A stretch of 64,000 bases of DNA from Pampus argenteus (GCA_036937835.1 CM072863.1:2053501-2117500); one strand, 5' to 3'. Shown: positions 31,831 to 45,308, counted from the first letter of the stretch. Program-made: numbers and translations. The notes: generated from the letters alone by a model not told the origin.

Positions 31831-34514
31831 TGTGGACACGACTGTTTTCATTATCCACAAATCTACAATCTCAAGAGGATTTTACAACCGCTGTGAAGTG
31901 TCTGCTGGTGCAGAGCTTAACAAGGAGCGACAAGACAATTCAGACACAGACATGCATAAAAAAAAAAGATTGGTGGGGATCAAATATGATAATAATTCAT
32001 TGATGATCCAGATTTAAAGGGTTTGATTCCTGGATTTGGAATAAAAGATGGAAAAGGATGAAATGTCTGTGTGTCTGTTTCAGGAGCACCGAGCTTCAAC
32101 CTCTCTCTCTGCACAAGTTGTTTTTATATATAAATCATATTATACGCTTTCTTCCTCATGTTAAAGTCAGAAAGTTGTTTGTCAGTAAACATACTGAATG
32201 TGGTTTACATATTAATATCTGCATGTTTTTTGTTAAGTTCCTGTTTTGTGGAATATGAGCTCAAGTTTTACTGCATGAATTCTCATTTTAAACTTTTGTT
32301 TTATGTTTTTTCCAGCGTACTCACCACTTTGTTTCTGTGTGACGCCGGACCCCATCCTGATCACCTCACATAGCAAGGATATCACAATGGCAAAGAGTTG
32401 CAAATGCATCTGGGCTGCTGGCAAGCGCCCGCTTCAGCGCCAGGCTGCGAACATCTGCAGGGACTCCAGGGGTGGCAGGTTGAAGATTTAGTTCCACAGC
32501 GAAGGGACCAAAGGAGACAAGAAAGGAAACGGGGAAAAGACGAAGGGGTTTATGAAGATGAAGGGATGGATGGAGAGGAGATGGAAGAGATAATCTCACA
32601 GGCCCAAAGCAGTGATGAAAACGATGAGCGTTAAGGTGAGAGAAGAGACAAGAGACAGAAGAGAAAATCCTCTTCTCCTTTTGTCCTGCTTCACACGGAA
32701 GATTTAGTGTAAAGATGAGGAGACAGACAGCCATAAACAATAAAAGAAAAGCAGAGGAGAGTGGGACAGACTGGAGGTGAGGAGCGTCTCCTCTGCTTCT
32801 CCAGACTGGCAGCTTGGAGGGAAAACTCACCATTTAACTACCACTGTCAAATTTGCGATAAACGAGCTCCACTTATCCCGTAGCCATCTTTAACCCTTTA
32901 TAGGGCGCGCTCTCAGGGCCTAAGTGGTTCCATATTTGCAGCCTGATCTTTAGCTCCCTCCTCCTGGGTCTATCTATTGTTGTTCAGTCTCTTCTTTTTA
33001 TTATCCCTGTTTACTTTTTGCATTTACTGGATAGGTTTGTTTTCTGTAGAAATCCTATTAAATGTGGGTAAATTTAATTTGACCACCCTGAAAGGAAGAA
33101 AAACAGCTGGAGAGCAGCAAAGTTAAGAGTTCAAGATTTGATTATAGCCCAACATGTTTCTGTAATTGATTTGTTGTGCCTGTTAGTGTAAGAAGTCAAG
33201 TAGGAGTCTGTAATTTATAAGTCTGAGACGTTGACTTAAAGACAGACTAAGTTGTGCCGTTACTTTATTTTATATCTTGTCTTTGGTTGATCATAAAGCT
33301 AGTTTCTGTTAAGGGAAAATATATTAGATGAATCATTACTTTATTTTCTACAGACTTCCAGGATTTATTCACCAATTTGATTACAGCTGAAATATATACA
33401 AAATACAAAAAAAAAAAGATATTTCTCTGTAGTGACAGTATTAGATTTATAGATGAGTGTGATTAAATATATGATTTGTATTTAAAAACAGACTTTGGTT
33501 AATTTTATTTTGAAAATATTATGCTTTAATATCATAATATATATTATATTATATTATATTATATATTATATTATCTGTGATCAATATTGCCATTAATTCA
33601 ATAGATATTCATGTTATAGCAAATTCATGTTATCTTAATCTAAGAAGAACGTGCACTAATAATAACAATAATAATTATAATAATAATAAATATATGTCAA
33701 ATTTAACTTGTTTTCCGGTCGTGTTTTTTAAGACTCGACAACAAACTTCCTGTCTTCGATCGGGCTTCATGACTCGAGTTTTACATAACGTGAGATTTAA
33801 AAAACAAAAGCACTTTGGTGAATGTGGTTTTGGTTTAAAAATAATCATGTCATGTCAAACATTTTTTTAATTATGAACATATATAAGAACCTACATTAGC
33901 AAACTATGAGGTAGAAAAATGTAAAATCTGAAATATGTATAAAAGTAAAATACGGTAAAAAAACAGTTTAACCAGATCGTTGTACGGCCTCAGATGTGGA
34001 CACGTTTCATAAAAACATAAAATAAAATGCTCCTTCTATTTAAATACATGTGCATATTTCAGTATATTAGCTCCAAAGGCCAAATGTGCACGCCATGAGT
34101 CACAGTTGTGGCTTTGACTTTGACTCGCAACCTTTGTTCCACGTTATCCCGTCGCTCGTTTTATTCAGAGCAACTTTAATGTTCAGCGTCATGTCTCTAT
34201 TTAGAAGTTTCTTCTAAACTAAAACTGATTTACTGACTGACTCACGGCACTTTTCATTACCAGATGAAAGGCGCACTTTTATGTACTGGAGGAAATCTGT
34301 TTCTGTACACGCTAAAGTACAAAAAAAAACCCAACGTTCAGGTTCTTCATGTGGCGTCATTGGAAGTTTCTTTGTTGAAACCTCTTCGTAATTTGCAGCA
34401 TCTCCTGATGAAGTACAAGCTTTAAAAGTGAAGTGCGCCTGCATGCTTTACGTCTGACATGTGCATCGCTGTTGAATGACAACCTCATGTCTCTGAAACA
34501 GGAGTGTTTTCAAG

Positions 34515-34650
34515 CAGTCCGGGTGGCCCAGCGATTAGACAGAGCCCATAAAGGAAAGGTTAAAGGTTCGATCTACACAGCAGCTAATGGATCCATCTCT
34601 GAAGTGCCTTTGAGCAGGACACTAAATCCTGCTGCTGCTTATGAGCCGCT
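34515..34650 (+). mobile_element. tRNA-derived SINE remnant
   Basis: GTGGCCCAGCG (34523-34533) fits an A box and GGTTCGATCTA (34565-34575) a B box. Downstream, TGCCTTTGAGCAGGACACTA resembles the TGCCCTTGAGCAAGGCACT block of fish SINE bodies. It shares the GGTGGCCCAGC head with the - strand copy at 22654-22667. Confidence 0.6.
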
Positions 34651-35850
34651 GCAGTAAAATGTTATGCATACATTTCTAATATGAAAAAAAAAAACAACCC
34701 TAAGAGGTTTTTAAGATTTGTCCTGTTTCTGTTGTTTGCAAAACAATATTGGTTATTTATGTTACGCATAAAAGACGTAAACTTTCAAATTGCAATTTCA
34801 CGGTTTTGTGTTTTTTGTTTATAAGAGACATTTTAGGGGTCAAAGCATCAAACTAACTATGAATTAAAATGAACAGAACTTTTCTATCCTGTTGTTATAT
34901 TCTTAATAGTAGTCATGTGAAGACTTTTATACATGTAAATGTTGGTTATATTTATGTTTTCATGCCGCATGTTTTTATTGTTATTTGAACTAAGACACCT
35001 TTAAAATATACAGACAGAGAAAATGGTAAAAAACTAAAGAAAAACGGTTTTCTTTAGGTCCAACGGAGATGAATCTTCTGAAATACAACGTTTAATTTGT
35101 TTCCCTCCCCGTGTGTTTAGGAATAAAAGGATCCCTGGTGACTGTCAGGCTTCCACATTAAGTCTGGTTGTAATTTTTATTTTGATGTTTTGTGGCCACA
35201 TCCTTTTTATGGGGTTGGACAGAGTAAACTGTGGCCTGTGGTGAAATTACAACAAGAAAGGCATCAAGTAAGGAGATTTCTTATTGGTATCCGGAGCTCG
35301 CTGCGTCGGCCTGTGTCTGCGCTGCTGACGGGGAGTTCACATCAGTTTAGAGAGTCGGCTGTTCTGAACATGCTGAGAGGAAGACTGAGCCAAGTACAAG
35401 ACATGCAGAAGTAGCAGCACATTAAACCAAATATACCTTACAATGCATGGCCCTTCAGTAAATAATCCACTCTAGTTGCACCGCCAGCCTTTTAATGCAG
35501 GAACAGTTCTGTACTAAATGCATCTGGACATTAAAAGCTGTGACAATAAACAAGCAGAATAACAAAAAAAGCTGCATAAAAAACAATAAACAATGAGCTA
35601 AAAGATGCTAAAACCCTCTGCAGAGTCGAGTCATGACTCCTGTGGGTTTGTCACTAGTGTTTTCAAGTTCATGTTTGACCAGTTATTTATATAAAAATAC
35701 TATTTATTGTAGCATTACGTAGTAGTAAGTAGTAGCTTAATAACAAGCTGATGTGTTAAACTATATAAAGAAAAGTGACAGAGTCACGACATTATTTATA
35801 CTTTGATTTATTTCTATAGCAACAAAGAGATGGACAGACGTGTCCTATGT
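34651..35850. other. Non-coding DNA, nothing recognised
   Basis: AT-rich DNA without a supported gene, RNA or mobile element. Confidence 0.5.
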
Positions 35851-36513
35851 ACAACTATACTAGTTATACTACTAGTAAAGCTATACTACTAGTACAACTA
35901 TACTAGTTATACTACTAGTGCAGCTATACTACTAGTACAGCTATACTACTAGTACAACTATAATAGTTATACTACTAGTAAAGTTATACTAGTTATACTA
36001 CTAGTACAGCTATACTAGTTATACTACTAGTAAAGCTATACTAGATATACTACTAGTACAGTTATACTACTAGTACAACTATACTAGTTATACTACTAGT
36101 ACAGCTATACTAGTTATACTACTGGTACAACTATACTAGTTATACTACTAGTACAACTATAATAGTTATACTACTAGTAAAGTTATACTAGTTATACTAC
36201 TAGTACAGCTATACTAGTTATACTACTAGTAAAGCTATACTAGATATACTACTAGTACAGTTATACTACTAGTACAGCTATACTAGTTATACTACTGGTA
36301 CAACTATACTAGTTATACTACTAGTACAGCTATATTACTAGTACAACTATACTAGTTATACTACTAGTAAAGCTATACTAATTATACTACTAGTACATTT
36401 ATACTAGTTATACTACTAGTACAGCTATACTACTAGTACAGCTATACTAGTTATACTACTCATACATTTATACTATTTATACTACTAGTACAGATATACT
36501 AGATATACTACTA
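35851..36513. repeat. 663-bp ACTAGT-rich minisatellite with higher-order structure
   Basis: Built from a 26-bp block (acaactatactagttatactactagt with variants) and a 17-bp block lacking the internal nine bases. Nearly every unit ends in the palindrome ACTAGT. A longer segment of about 120 bp starting at 35954 recurs almost unchanged at 36153, giving a higher-order period near 199 bp. Confidence 0.93.
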
Positions 36514-38472
36514 TCTGAACTCTCTCTTCTTCTTGTCTCATTTTCATCGATCAAAGACTCGAAACGCTGGATTGTTAGCAGGTAGCATCATCACTGCTAC
36601 GTTCCTTGGTCTCGCAATCATTTTAAAATACAGAAATGTTATTCAATAATAGAAAAAATATGTTTTCTAAAAGAGTGAACTGAACAAAATAACATATAAA
36701 CAACTCACTGAAGTATGCAGAGTTCAGGGGAATAGAGTCAAAAAGCAATTAGGTGAACGGCCATAAAAGGTTCTGCAAGACAAATATTATTTTGATCTGA
36801 GTTGCAGAAATGCTTCGTTGCACGCATTTCCTGAGTCTCAATGTTAAGGAATGCTGCAAAACTTAAGTCAATAAAGAAAAGCCATTAAGGAAATAAAGGA
36901 GTTTAAACTTTGTTGTTCACAGGTGCTGTTTTGAACCAAATATAATCAGTGAAAAAACTGAATTTCTCTATATATTGTGTATTATTATTAATGCATCTAA
37001 CCAGCAGAGACTGAATAGAAATTACTGAACGGTTAATTTAAACCCCTGAACGTCTCACGAGACAAAAATCTCCAGAGCGCGTTAACAAGTCGGTCTATCA
37101 TGAGTGAGCGTATCCATCATAGTAACTGAGACAGGTTATTAAAATGCCAAGCTGCTGTTTCTTTATTGACTGACAGAGCTTTATTTAGCCTACAGACACA
37201 GATCTAACCAGCTGCTGACAGACTGCCACTAAACACGTTGTTAGCACACACTTAACTCTGCAGATACACACAGTTGGCAGGTGGTTCGGTCGTGGGGGTT
37301 GGAGGGTGAAGCGTTTCCTTCGCTCTGGTGGTATTTCATCAGTATTCAACCACCGGTTTGGACTGCAGGGGCCTGTAGTCGCTCCATCATATTAATATTT
37401 TCACATTTATTTACATATTTGTTTATATGATTAATTTTTGTGCCACTCTGGTTTCAACCAGTATATGGATTTATAGAGATTGTACCTGTTCTTATAAAAC
37501 GTGTAAAATGGAAACAAACTCAGATGATTTACTTAAAAAGTGTTAAAATACGAAGAAACTGATGTTTTACATATTAAATATTGATCTGAAATTAACTCAA
37601 TCAACTAAAACAGGAAGTCTAATTATTTCCTGACCTTAACCAACTTTTAGATATTATATTGCAAGACTGGATATTGTTGGTAAAAACACATATAGAAATA
37701 TCATAAAACATTTATCTTCATTATGTTAAAAACCATCGTTGACCTTGTGTTGAATTTATGTTGGTTTTCTTTTAACAATTTGAGATTTTAAAAAAAATAA
37801 ATCGATTTCTGTTCTTGAAATCATGTTTTATTAATAAAGGAAAAGTGTGAAATAGTTGCCATGACAACAGCCCATCTGATGAGTTTTTATGGGGTCAGGC
37901 TCTTGTGATGGTTTTATTTTATTTTATTTTTTCTGTGATCATATGTTTGTGTTGTATGTTGGTTATTGTTACTATAGACCTGTTGCAACAGGAAATGTTT
38001 TTATATTTATTTATTCATTTTGATCCTTTACAATAGTTACTTCTCAGAAAAATAAAATTAAATAAAAGAAGGATCAACATGTTGAACATTAAAACATGTT
38101 GAAAACTGGAAAACTTTCTGAAAAGTTTCTCATGTTCGCTAAACGGCCTTCATGGTGTTCCTGATACATTAGAAGTCGACTTTAATCCACGTTCTCTACG
38201 GTTTGAGATTAAAATCTGTTGTTGTCAAATCTCGGTCTGAGATATGAAGTAGACGAGACAGAGGAACAATAGAAAAAGGAAATAAATGACAGCTGATGAG
38301 AAGAAGGAGAAGAAGGAGAGAGAGAAAGAGGAGAATGAAGGCTGCACAAAAAAAGAGGAAGTGTGGAAAAGAGCGAGAGTGATCAGAAAAGCTTCTTCTC
38401 TACAAAAGAGAGAGAGAGAGGAGGCCTCAACAAGGCCATGACCACACGGTAAATGTGCAACAGATGCTCAGG

Positions 38473-38503
<31 letters not shown>

Positions 38504-39254
38504 TTATGGGCTGTTTAGTGGCACGTCATGGCAACGCAAGTTTATCTGCACATCGCATCTCTGACACCTCTGTTTTCATCTCTGGCCAAACTCACAGGTA
38601 CACAAACAGATACACAAAATAATATGTATGCACACTTTTAACACAAGTCATGGATACAGGACAATATAGAAAGTTATTTTTGGTCTTTGTTTGTGGCTGA
38701 TTTTAACATTTTTACTGCCGGTGTCAGATAAGTTCCAGGAAATACATGATATCTGGTCTTGGCTACTTCCAGCTCCTCGGTTCTTCCTACCAGCAGATAC
38801 GAGGAAACTTGGAGCGCGACTATGAGACATGGAGGCATGCAGCAGTGATAAAAGCCTCCACATGGAGGACTGCTGCTGGTGCTCAGCTCAGATCAGATCA
38901 GCCAGTCAGAGGATGAGACACTGCTGCTGCTGCTGCGAGCTGTCAAATGTTATTGTGCTTTACGACATCTGAGAAACGTTTCTTAAATATTCTGATAATA
39001 AATGAACAAATCAGCTTCCAACGACGGAGCAACAACGGGGAGAAAGATTCATACGTAAAGTAAGTAAAGCATTAAAAAACACAAAACGTTATTTAATGCA
39101 GCTTCAATAGTGTTGAATATTCATCAAATTCCAACTTATATTGTTTTATCAGATATTTATTTACCTCAATTAAAAGTCTGTTTAAAGCTTTAAACTGATG
39201 TTAATAATTGAATTTTTGAGTCCCTGAAAGGTAAAAACAAATCCTAAAACAGGG

Positions 39255-39294
<40 letters not shown>

Positions 39295-40373
39295 TTGTGT
39301 GGAAGAGACACCCGTTCATAAAAAAACTCATCCATCACAGGAACCTTTGAAACAGATACACCTCAGAAAACAGTCGGCTGCGTTTATTTCCTGCCTTGAT
39401 GTTCGAAGATAAAAGACAATTATTATAAAAAAAAAGAAGCAGAAATCGACTGGCGCTCGATTCTTACTAATGAGCTTTGAAGAATAACGGCAGACAGTGA
39501 AAAGAAACGAGGACCCCCTGAGGCAGGAAAATATGGACTGATATAAAGTGTCTGTTTTACATAGAGGCAGACGAGTACAAACACACGCACACGTTTCCTG
39601 GAAGAACAGTGAAAGAGCCTACCATGAAAACCATGCACGCACACGTAGAGAAAGTGATCTATGACTCAACTTAGTTAAGAATAAAAAAAAAAAAAGTTTC
39701 ACTTAACAGAAAATGAGGTTGGTTTATTAATGCCAGATGCACCAATTTCAGCATCTCAGACACATCAGACCTACTGGGATCATTTAATGGTGTGATAATC
39801 AGGGAACACACAGGTGGTGAGAAAACTGCTAATAACAGACACGAGAAGACAGTGGCACGTTTGAGCCAACAGGTGGTTTAAAGGTATAGAAACAACAGAT
39901 ATCAGGTTTGAACATACCGTATACTGAGATCATCGAGGTAACGTCCAGACATGATTCGCTCTGTCACAGCAGCCACAGCCGTCCTCGTCTGAACAGGAAC
40001 GTTGGAAACTACACGTGCACGATGCCGAACAGCATTTTATCAGTGAAGAAACTTCAATATCGTCTTTGTGGTAAATCAGTGCAGTAAATCATATAAAAGT
40101 GCTGCAGATCTGTAGTAAAATCGCTGAGACGAATATTTTAGTGCCGAGTTCGGTATATAAAATATCTCAGTTGATTTTCGATGTTGATGTGAACGATATT
40201 TACGAGTTGTAAATTAGTAATTATGGGATGTCTAATCAGATCGTAACATTAACAGGACATATTGCATGTAATGGTAATGTTACGGTTCCTATTTGCATCA
40301 CAGCATGATGAATATAAGTGAGTTTAATAACTACAAAGTTTTATACTAGCAGTAATATTTTTACAGTTCCCAC
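36514..40373. other. Non-coding DNA, no gene seen
   Basis: AT-rich DNA with a (GT)n/(GA)n tract at 38473-38503 and (AC)n at 39256-39292. A stretch with GAAGGAG repeats lies near 38300-38420. I found no coding exon. Confidence 0.5.
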
Positions 40374-40585
40374 CAGTGGTAGAAAGTAACTTTTATCCGA
40401 GTACTGTACTTTTATTTTTTATTATTTATAATAATATATCAGTCAGAGGAACCAAAGCAATACTTTTACTGTAATACTTTAACTACATTTTTCTGCTATA
40501 TATGTATTTTTACTTAAGTAGTATTCTTCATAGAGGGCTTTTACTTTTTAATAACTGAGTACTTTTACATTGCTGTGTTAGCACT
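40374..40585 (+). mobile_element. CAGTGGT-type hAT non-autonomous element, 5' fragment
   Basis: It begins CAGTGGTAGAAAGTAAC and continues with the diagnostic GAGTACTGTACTTTTATT, TACTTAAGTA and GAGTACTTTTACATTGCTGT strings of a hAT-like element common in percomorph genomes. The 3' terminal CCACCACTG is missing; the sequence breaks just before the Tc1 remnant. Confidence 0.65.
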
Positions 40586-40599
40586 GAGAGCGATTAGCA

Positions 40600-41642
40600 T
40601 ACAGAAAGTATTCACGGCGCTTCCCTGTTTCCATGTTTCGTTATGTTGCCGTCTTATTCAAGATGGATTCAAATTTATGCAAATTTATGAGAAATAAAGA
40701 ACAAAAATATATTATGTACATAAGTATTCACAGCCGTTGCTCAGTACTTTGTTGTGGTAACTTTTGGCAGCAATTACAGCCTCAGGTCCTTCAAAATATG
40801 AAGCCACACGCTTGGCTGATCTATCTTTGGCCAGTTTGGCCCGTTCCTCTTTGAAGAACCTCTCCACCTCTCCACCTCTCCAGCTCCATCAGGTCCAGAG
40901 CTCGGGAGCAGCTTTTCTTCCAGGATGTCTCTGTACGTTGCTGCATTCATCTTTCTCTCAATGCTGACAAGTCTCGCAGTTCCTGCTGCTGAAAAACATC
41001 CTGACACATGATGCTGCCACCGCGAGGCTTCACTGTAGGGATGGTGTTGTCCAGGTGATGAGCGATACCTGGTCAGACCAGAGAATTGAGTTTCTCATGG
41101 TCTGAGAGCCTTCTGTTAAACTCCAGGTGGGCTGTCATGTGTCTTTTACTGAGGACTGGCTCTACCGTACAGGCCTGATTGGTGGAGAGCTGCAGCGATG
41201 GTCGTCCTTCTGGAAAGTTCTCCGCTCTCCACAGAGGAACCCTGGAGATCTGTCAGAGTGACCATCAGGTTATTGGTCACCTCTCTAAGTGAAACTCTTC
41301 TCCATCAGTTTAGAGGAACGGCAGCTTGAGGAAGAGTCCCGATTGGCTCCAACCTTTATCCATGTTGGGATGATGGAGTCCACTGAGCTCATCTGAACAT
41401 TTAAAGCAGCAGAACGTTTTCTGTACCTTCCCTCGACACAGGTGATCCCATCTCCGACGTCTGCTGACAATTCCTTCAACTTCCTGTTTGACAGGTGTGT
41501 GCCTTTCCAAATCTGATCAACTGAATTTACCACAGGTGGAAACAGGATGAGCTCAATCACGAAGGCTGTGAATACTTATGTACAAGTGATTATGAGATAT
41601 TATGTGGAGAATTTTGTCTGAATACTTCCTGTGTGTACTGTA
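40600..41642 (-). mobile_element. Tc1/mariner-type transposon remnant with IR/DR ends
   Basis: Outer ends read ACAGAAAGTATTCACGGCGC (left) and TGAATACTTCCTGTGTGTAC then TGTA (right). Inner repeats at 40716-40735 and 41564-41583 are perfect 20-bp inverted copies, as in IR/DR elements such as fish Tc1 families. The transposase is on the - strand: an open stretch at 41007-40774 starts MSGCFSAAGTARLVSIERKM, a Tc1-transposase C-terminal block, and N-terminal parts lie at about 41310-41560. An internal deletion near 40855-40910 removes the stretch that carries the second catalytic Asp. At 1.04 kb it is shorter than the usual 1.6 kb, so it is inactive. Confidence 0.85.
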
Positions 41643-44600
41643 TGTTGTAACACGTTGTACCAATTAACCTGATAAAGTAGTAAAAGTGAAATGTTATCTC
41701 GACAGTAATGAAAACGAGAAAACAACAAAACGAGACCAAAGAGACAAAGCTGTAAAAAATGGTATTTTCCATTAAATTGCATGCTGTCATGGCATTGAAA
41801 GGCACTCTGGATAACAGGATCCACTGAATGCCAGGTGGAGTACCTGCCTATCAAACTACAAACCATTGTACCAGCCATCCATTCATTATCCGAACCAATA
41901 ACACCATGTTATTTTCTGGTTAGAGATATATGGAACAAATCAGTTTCTTGGTGCAGTGACTCAGTTTGTGCTGGATGGGAAGCGGCTCTCCCGTGGAGTC
42001 TCCAAAACCCAGATTCCTCTTGTGTAGACAAAACAAGCTTGACTCAATCATCTCAGTGGGAAATAAAGGGGCATCACGCAACATTCTCCACACAGGTTTC
42101 ATGACAAGAGCAAGAGAGGAACAAAGAAATTGCATGCTGTTCTGAGGTCGGAAGAAACAAACAAGCTTGATGAAATCATTTTAGCAGCAGGCGCGCTGTG
42201 GTGTGCAGAATTTCCTTCGCTTAAGGGTGCACAGACTCAACACTTGGAGTCACTGCAGACATCACAACAATGGTGCATTACCCCAACCTATAATATATGA
42301 TATAGGTTAAGGTGAAATGATCAGGCTGCTTGGCTTTGTGTTGCAGCAACGCACTGACAAGCATACAATATAAAAATCCATTAAGGTGCTTTTTGCAGTG
42401 ACACCACCATCGCTGGGATATATATTTTTTTTTTTAGCTTTTCCCACAAATTAAACAACAAAATATGTTGTTTGTCCGCGCTCTCCAGAACGACACGATG
42501 ACCTGAAAAATAAATGACTTTATTGTTGCAACAGTCTGTTTGAGGTTTGGTTACATTTAGGTACAAACACAACTTTTCGGGGCTCGGGGAAAGATCGTGG
42601 TTTGGCTTAAAATAACTGCTTTGTTAAGGAATATTTTTTTCCAACCCATTTTTTTCCACTGGAACAAGTTTTTCCTCGCTGTAATAATTTCTCTTGGTCA
42701 TACCGGCTATTAAAAGATCTCCTTCAAATTTAAGTGATGCATTTGAAAGGTTATAAAAAGCATAAAATTCCCTCTTTGTGTTTCCCTAAACTCAATACTG
42801 TATCTTCTAATGGTCAGTATAAGCAGGTAAACATGTTTCACTTGGCAACCTGACTGTTGCTTCAAGACAAATTGTGAATCTGTCCTTTAAATTTATAATT
42901 GAATAATTGATTAATTGAATATTTTCATTTGAAGGTGCAATATATAAGACTTTGAGTCAGACTTTGAGTTGAAAACATGAACTGAAATATAATGTGAAGA
43001 AACAGTTGTGACAACTACAACTATGTGTTGTGTGATATCTACTGAAGTGAGCATGCTAACCAGCTAGCCCCAGCCTGTCCTGCCTTGTCATACCACTTTA
43101 TACCTTGAGTGGCGCTAGAGGGTCACTGTAGCATCCAGTCTGCCGTCAGTCTAACATGAGAGGAAGAAGAAGTCGTGCTGCTCACGGCGGCTGCAGCAGT
43201 TGTAAATATGTCACTCTAGGAAAGTTGAATATGACCCTAGTGGGCACTGGTGGTACTGCAGTATCATTATTAATCTTTGTAATTTGAATTTGTTTTATGT
43301 TCATAAAACACTGAGTGGGGGTTTCTGGCATGACTCCGCCTACTTCCACGGTGCATGTAGACGGAAAGAAGCAACACATGCAGCATGTAGAACAACTTTG
43401 TTGTGAGACCAACCTGTTTCGGCTTGCAGCTTTCATAAGGGTCCTATTTGTAAAACTTTCCTGGAGACGAGAAAAACATTTTTTTTATGTGCATGACATC
43501 ATCCCAAATGTAAAGTCTGGGGACTGCGCGGGAACGCAGCCAGCGGGAGAAACACCAGTGTTCATGTATAGTAAGCTGCACAATGCAGAAGCAAACCTGG
43601 AAGCAAAGAAACTGTTTTGGTTTATGTGCCTGACGAGCTTTGGGACTCCACCGTGGAGTCTGGTATCCAGCTCCTATAATGTATCCGCGGTTAAAGTTAC
43701 TGTACAATAAACTTCAAACAAATATGAGACATTTAGTCAGCTGTGTGACATCTAACAAGGACAAATATATAATTAAAACTTTGCAACTGAACTTTAACTG
43801 AGTAAGAATAGCAGGTTTGATGATATAATAGGACACAACATGCGGTGATTTGATGGGACAGCGATGCGTTCCACCCTTTGCTGACAGGTCTTGTATATCC
43901 ATGGAGTTAGCGCCTCATCTTTCTTTTCTTGCTGTCTTTTTTAGATACTCTTTAGTGCGTACACTTGAGATCAGATGGTACCCATGTGTTGTATGAATGC
44001 CATAACAGCCCAAAGAGGTTCGTCAGCCGCAGGGAGATGATGGTTATAAGTGGACGGATACAAGGAACTGCAGAGAAAGACCTCCTCAGACTTATTAGGC
44101 ATCTATGATGAATCCTCTGAAATCTTAAATGATAAAAAAAAATATCCAGCTGGAGCTTTAACAAACCTGCACACACACACACACATGTGATCACAGGTTC
44201 ACACACACAGTTTAAACACGCAGTCGGTCCTATGGGTCATTGCCTTTCTGTTTCTCACTCTCTCTGACATCTGGCTCTGGTCTTATCATTGTCTTTCTCC
44301 TTCTCTTCATGTCTGTCTCCTATTTTCTGTTTCTCAGCCTGTTTCTGTGTCTCTCTTTATCTCTTTCTACTGATTTTCATGTGTGTCTCACTGTTTTCTT
44401 CTGTTTCTGTGGACTCGGTGCACTTATTCACTTTGAACGTTTTCCAATCAGTGATGTCCATCCCTTTACATCAGTACACAGTTTAACTTTAAGGGCTAAT
44501 TATTGCAGCGTGACGTTTCCTTCCTTTCTGATGTTGAATGTGTCCATCAACAAGACATTACAGACTCTTCATTACAGTTACATGTTTATTATTCATCATG

Positions 44601-44950
44601 CTGAGGGCCAGTTCACAATGGTGCAGTTTAATTGGTGCAGTTAGATGACATGAAAGTACTTAAATAATATTTATGATGTTAAAATCCACCCCGTGTCTAG
44701 CCAGATCTTATTCTTCATAACAACCCATCTTTTCTTTTTTTTCATTTTAATCCTGTTGGAAGGTTTTTAACAATGTAATTACTGAAAGCAAAATATATTG
44801 AGATTAAAAACGAAATGAAGTTATCCACTGATGACCAAAGTTGAAGAAGAAGAACAAAAACAACGTTTACAACCGACTAAATGAGTGATTATGATTATTA
44901 TTGTGTTTACAACGTGTCCCTGATCTCACAAATGTTGCTGCATCCCAGTT
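41643..44950. other. Non-coding DNA with unclassified repeats
   Basis: It contains the 42765-42787 dispersed repeat copy, and a segment at 42930-43260 (tgcaatatataagactttgag; gagcatgctaaccagctagcc; gcgctagagggtcactgtag) that looks like a non-autonomous element of unknown class. A perfect 8-bp inverted repeat (gactccac/gtggagtc) lies at 43644-43660. No gene is recognised. Confidence 0.4.
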
Positions 44951-44952
44951 TT

Positions 44953-45250
44953 ATAAGATAAGATAAGATAAGATAAGATAAGATAAGATAAGATAAGATA
45001 AGATAAGATAAGATAAGATAAGATAAGATAAGATAAGACTTTATTTATCCCACCAGCAGCGAAAAATAGAATCAAAGAGGGAAACACAAGTGAAAATATT
45101 TACAAAACGTACTAAAATAAAAATGTGCAGATTTAAGAAAAACAAACAACAACAAACAACAACAAAAAATAGCAATGGGATAATATAATAGAGACAAAAA
45201 TAATAATTAGAAAAGACAGAAGCAAAAAGTAACTTATTGGTATTCAAACA
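44953..45250 (-). mobile_element. Retroelement 3' end with (TTATC)n tail
   Basis: On the - strand the sequence reads ...ggtgggataaataaagtc followed by about 17 units of TTATC. A GGGATNAATAAAG motif joined to a short tandem tail is the usual 3' end of several fish LINEs. On the + strand the array is (GATAA)17, seen at 44953-45038. The 5' limit is uncertain. Confidence 0.5.
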
Positions 45251-45308
45251 TTTCAGATTTTACTTTGATGTCCTTGTCTTGTTAAAAAGTCAGTAATAAT
45301 AAAATGGA

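Larger units (their letters stand above)
27514..34500. other. rspo4 first intron or upstream region, no exon found
   Basis: No exon with a signal peptide and a phase 1 donor was identified on the - strand. The region contains (GT)n at 28291-28319, (TCA)n at 29521-29570, a 12-bp repeat at 30752-30786, a GGGAGGAAGC repeat near 31134-31162 and an AT array at 33538-33573. It also holds the half-site cluster at 28351-30080. Confidence 0.45.

Noticed and set aside
31801..31960. Reverse-strand exon ending at ccag|gtatgt (donor at 31819)
   Set aside because: The donor is good, but all frames upstream hit stops within a short distance and none has coding character.
32366..32833. Reverse-strand 155-codon frame with a hydrophobic stretch (MAVCLLIFTLNLPCEAG, then QKEKR), a possible rspo4 signal-peptide exon
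   Set aside because: The hydrophobic start followed by basic residues is attractive and the strand is right, but no consensus donor in phase 1 follows, so it cannot join the Fu1 exon cleanly. Kept only as a weak candidate.
34515..34600. Possible tRNA gene
   Set aside because: A and B boxes are present but there is no pairing acceptor stem or anticodon stem, and a SINE-type body follows.
35851..36513. CRISPR-like repeat array
   Set aside because: Contiguous degenerate units without unique spacers in vertebrate DNA; it is a minisatellite.
43315..43710. 131-codon open frame on the + strand
   Set aside because: It lies in a probable non-autonomous repeat, both strands are open, and no motif is recognised.
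44240..44644. 134-codon open frame on the + strand
   Set aside because: Ser/Phe/Leu/Cys composition from T/C-rich DNA, no domain, no splice context.
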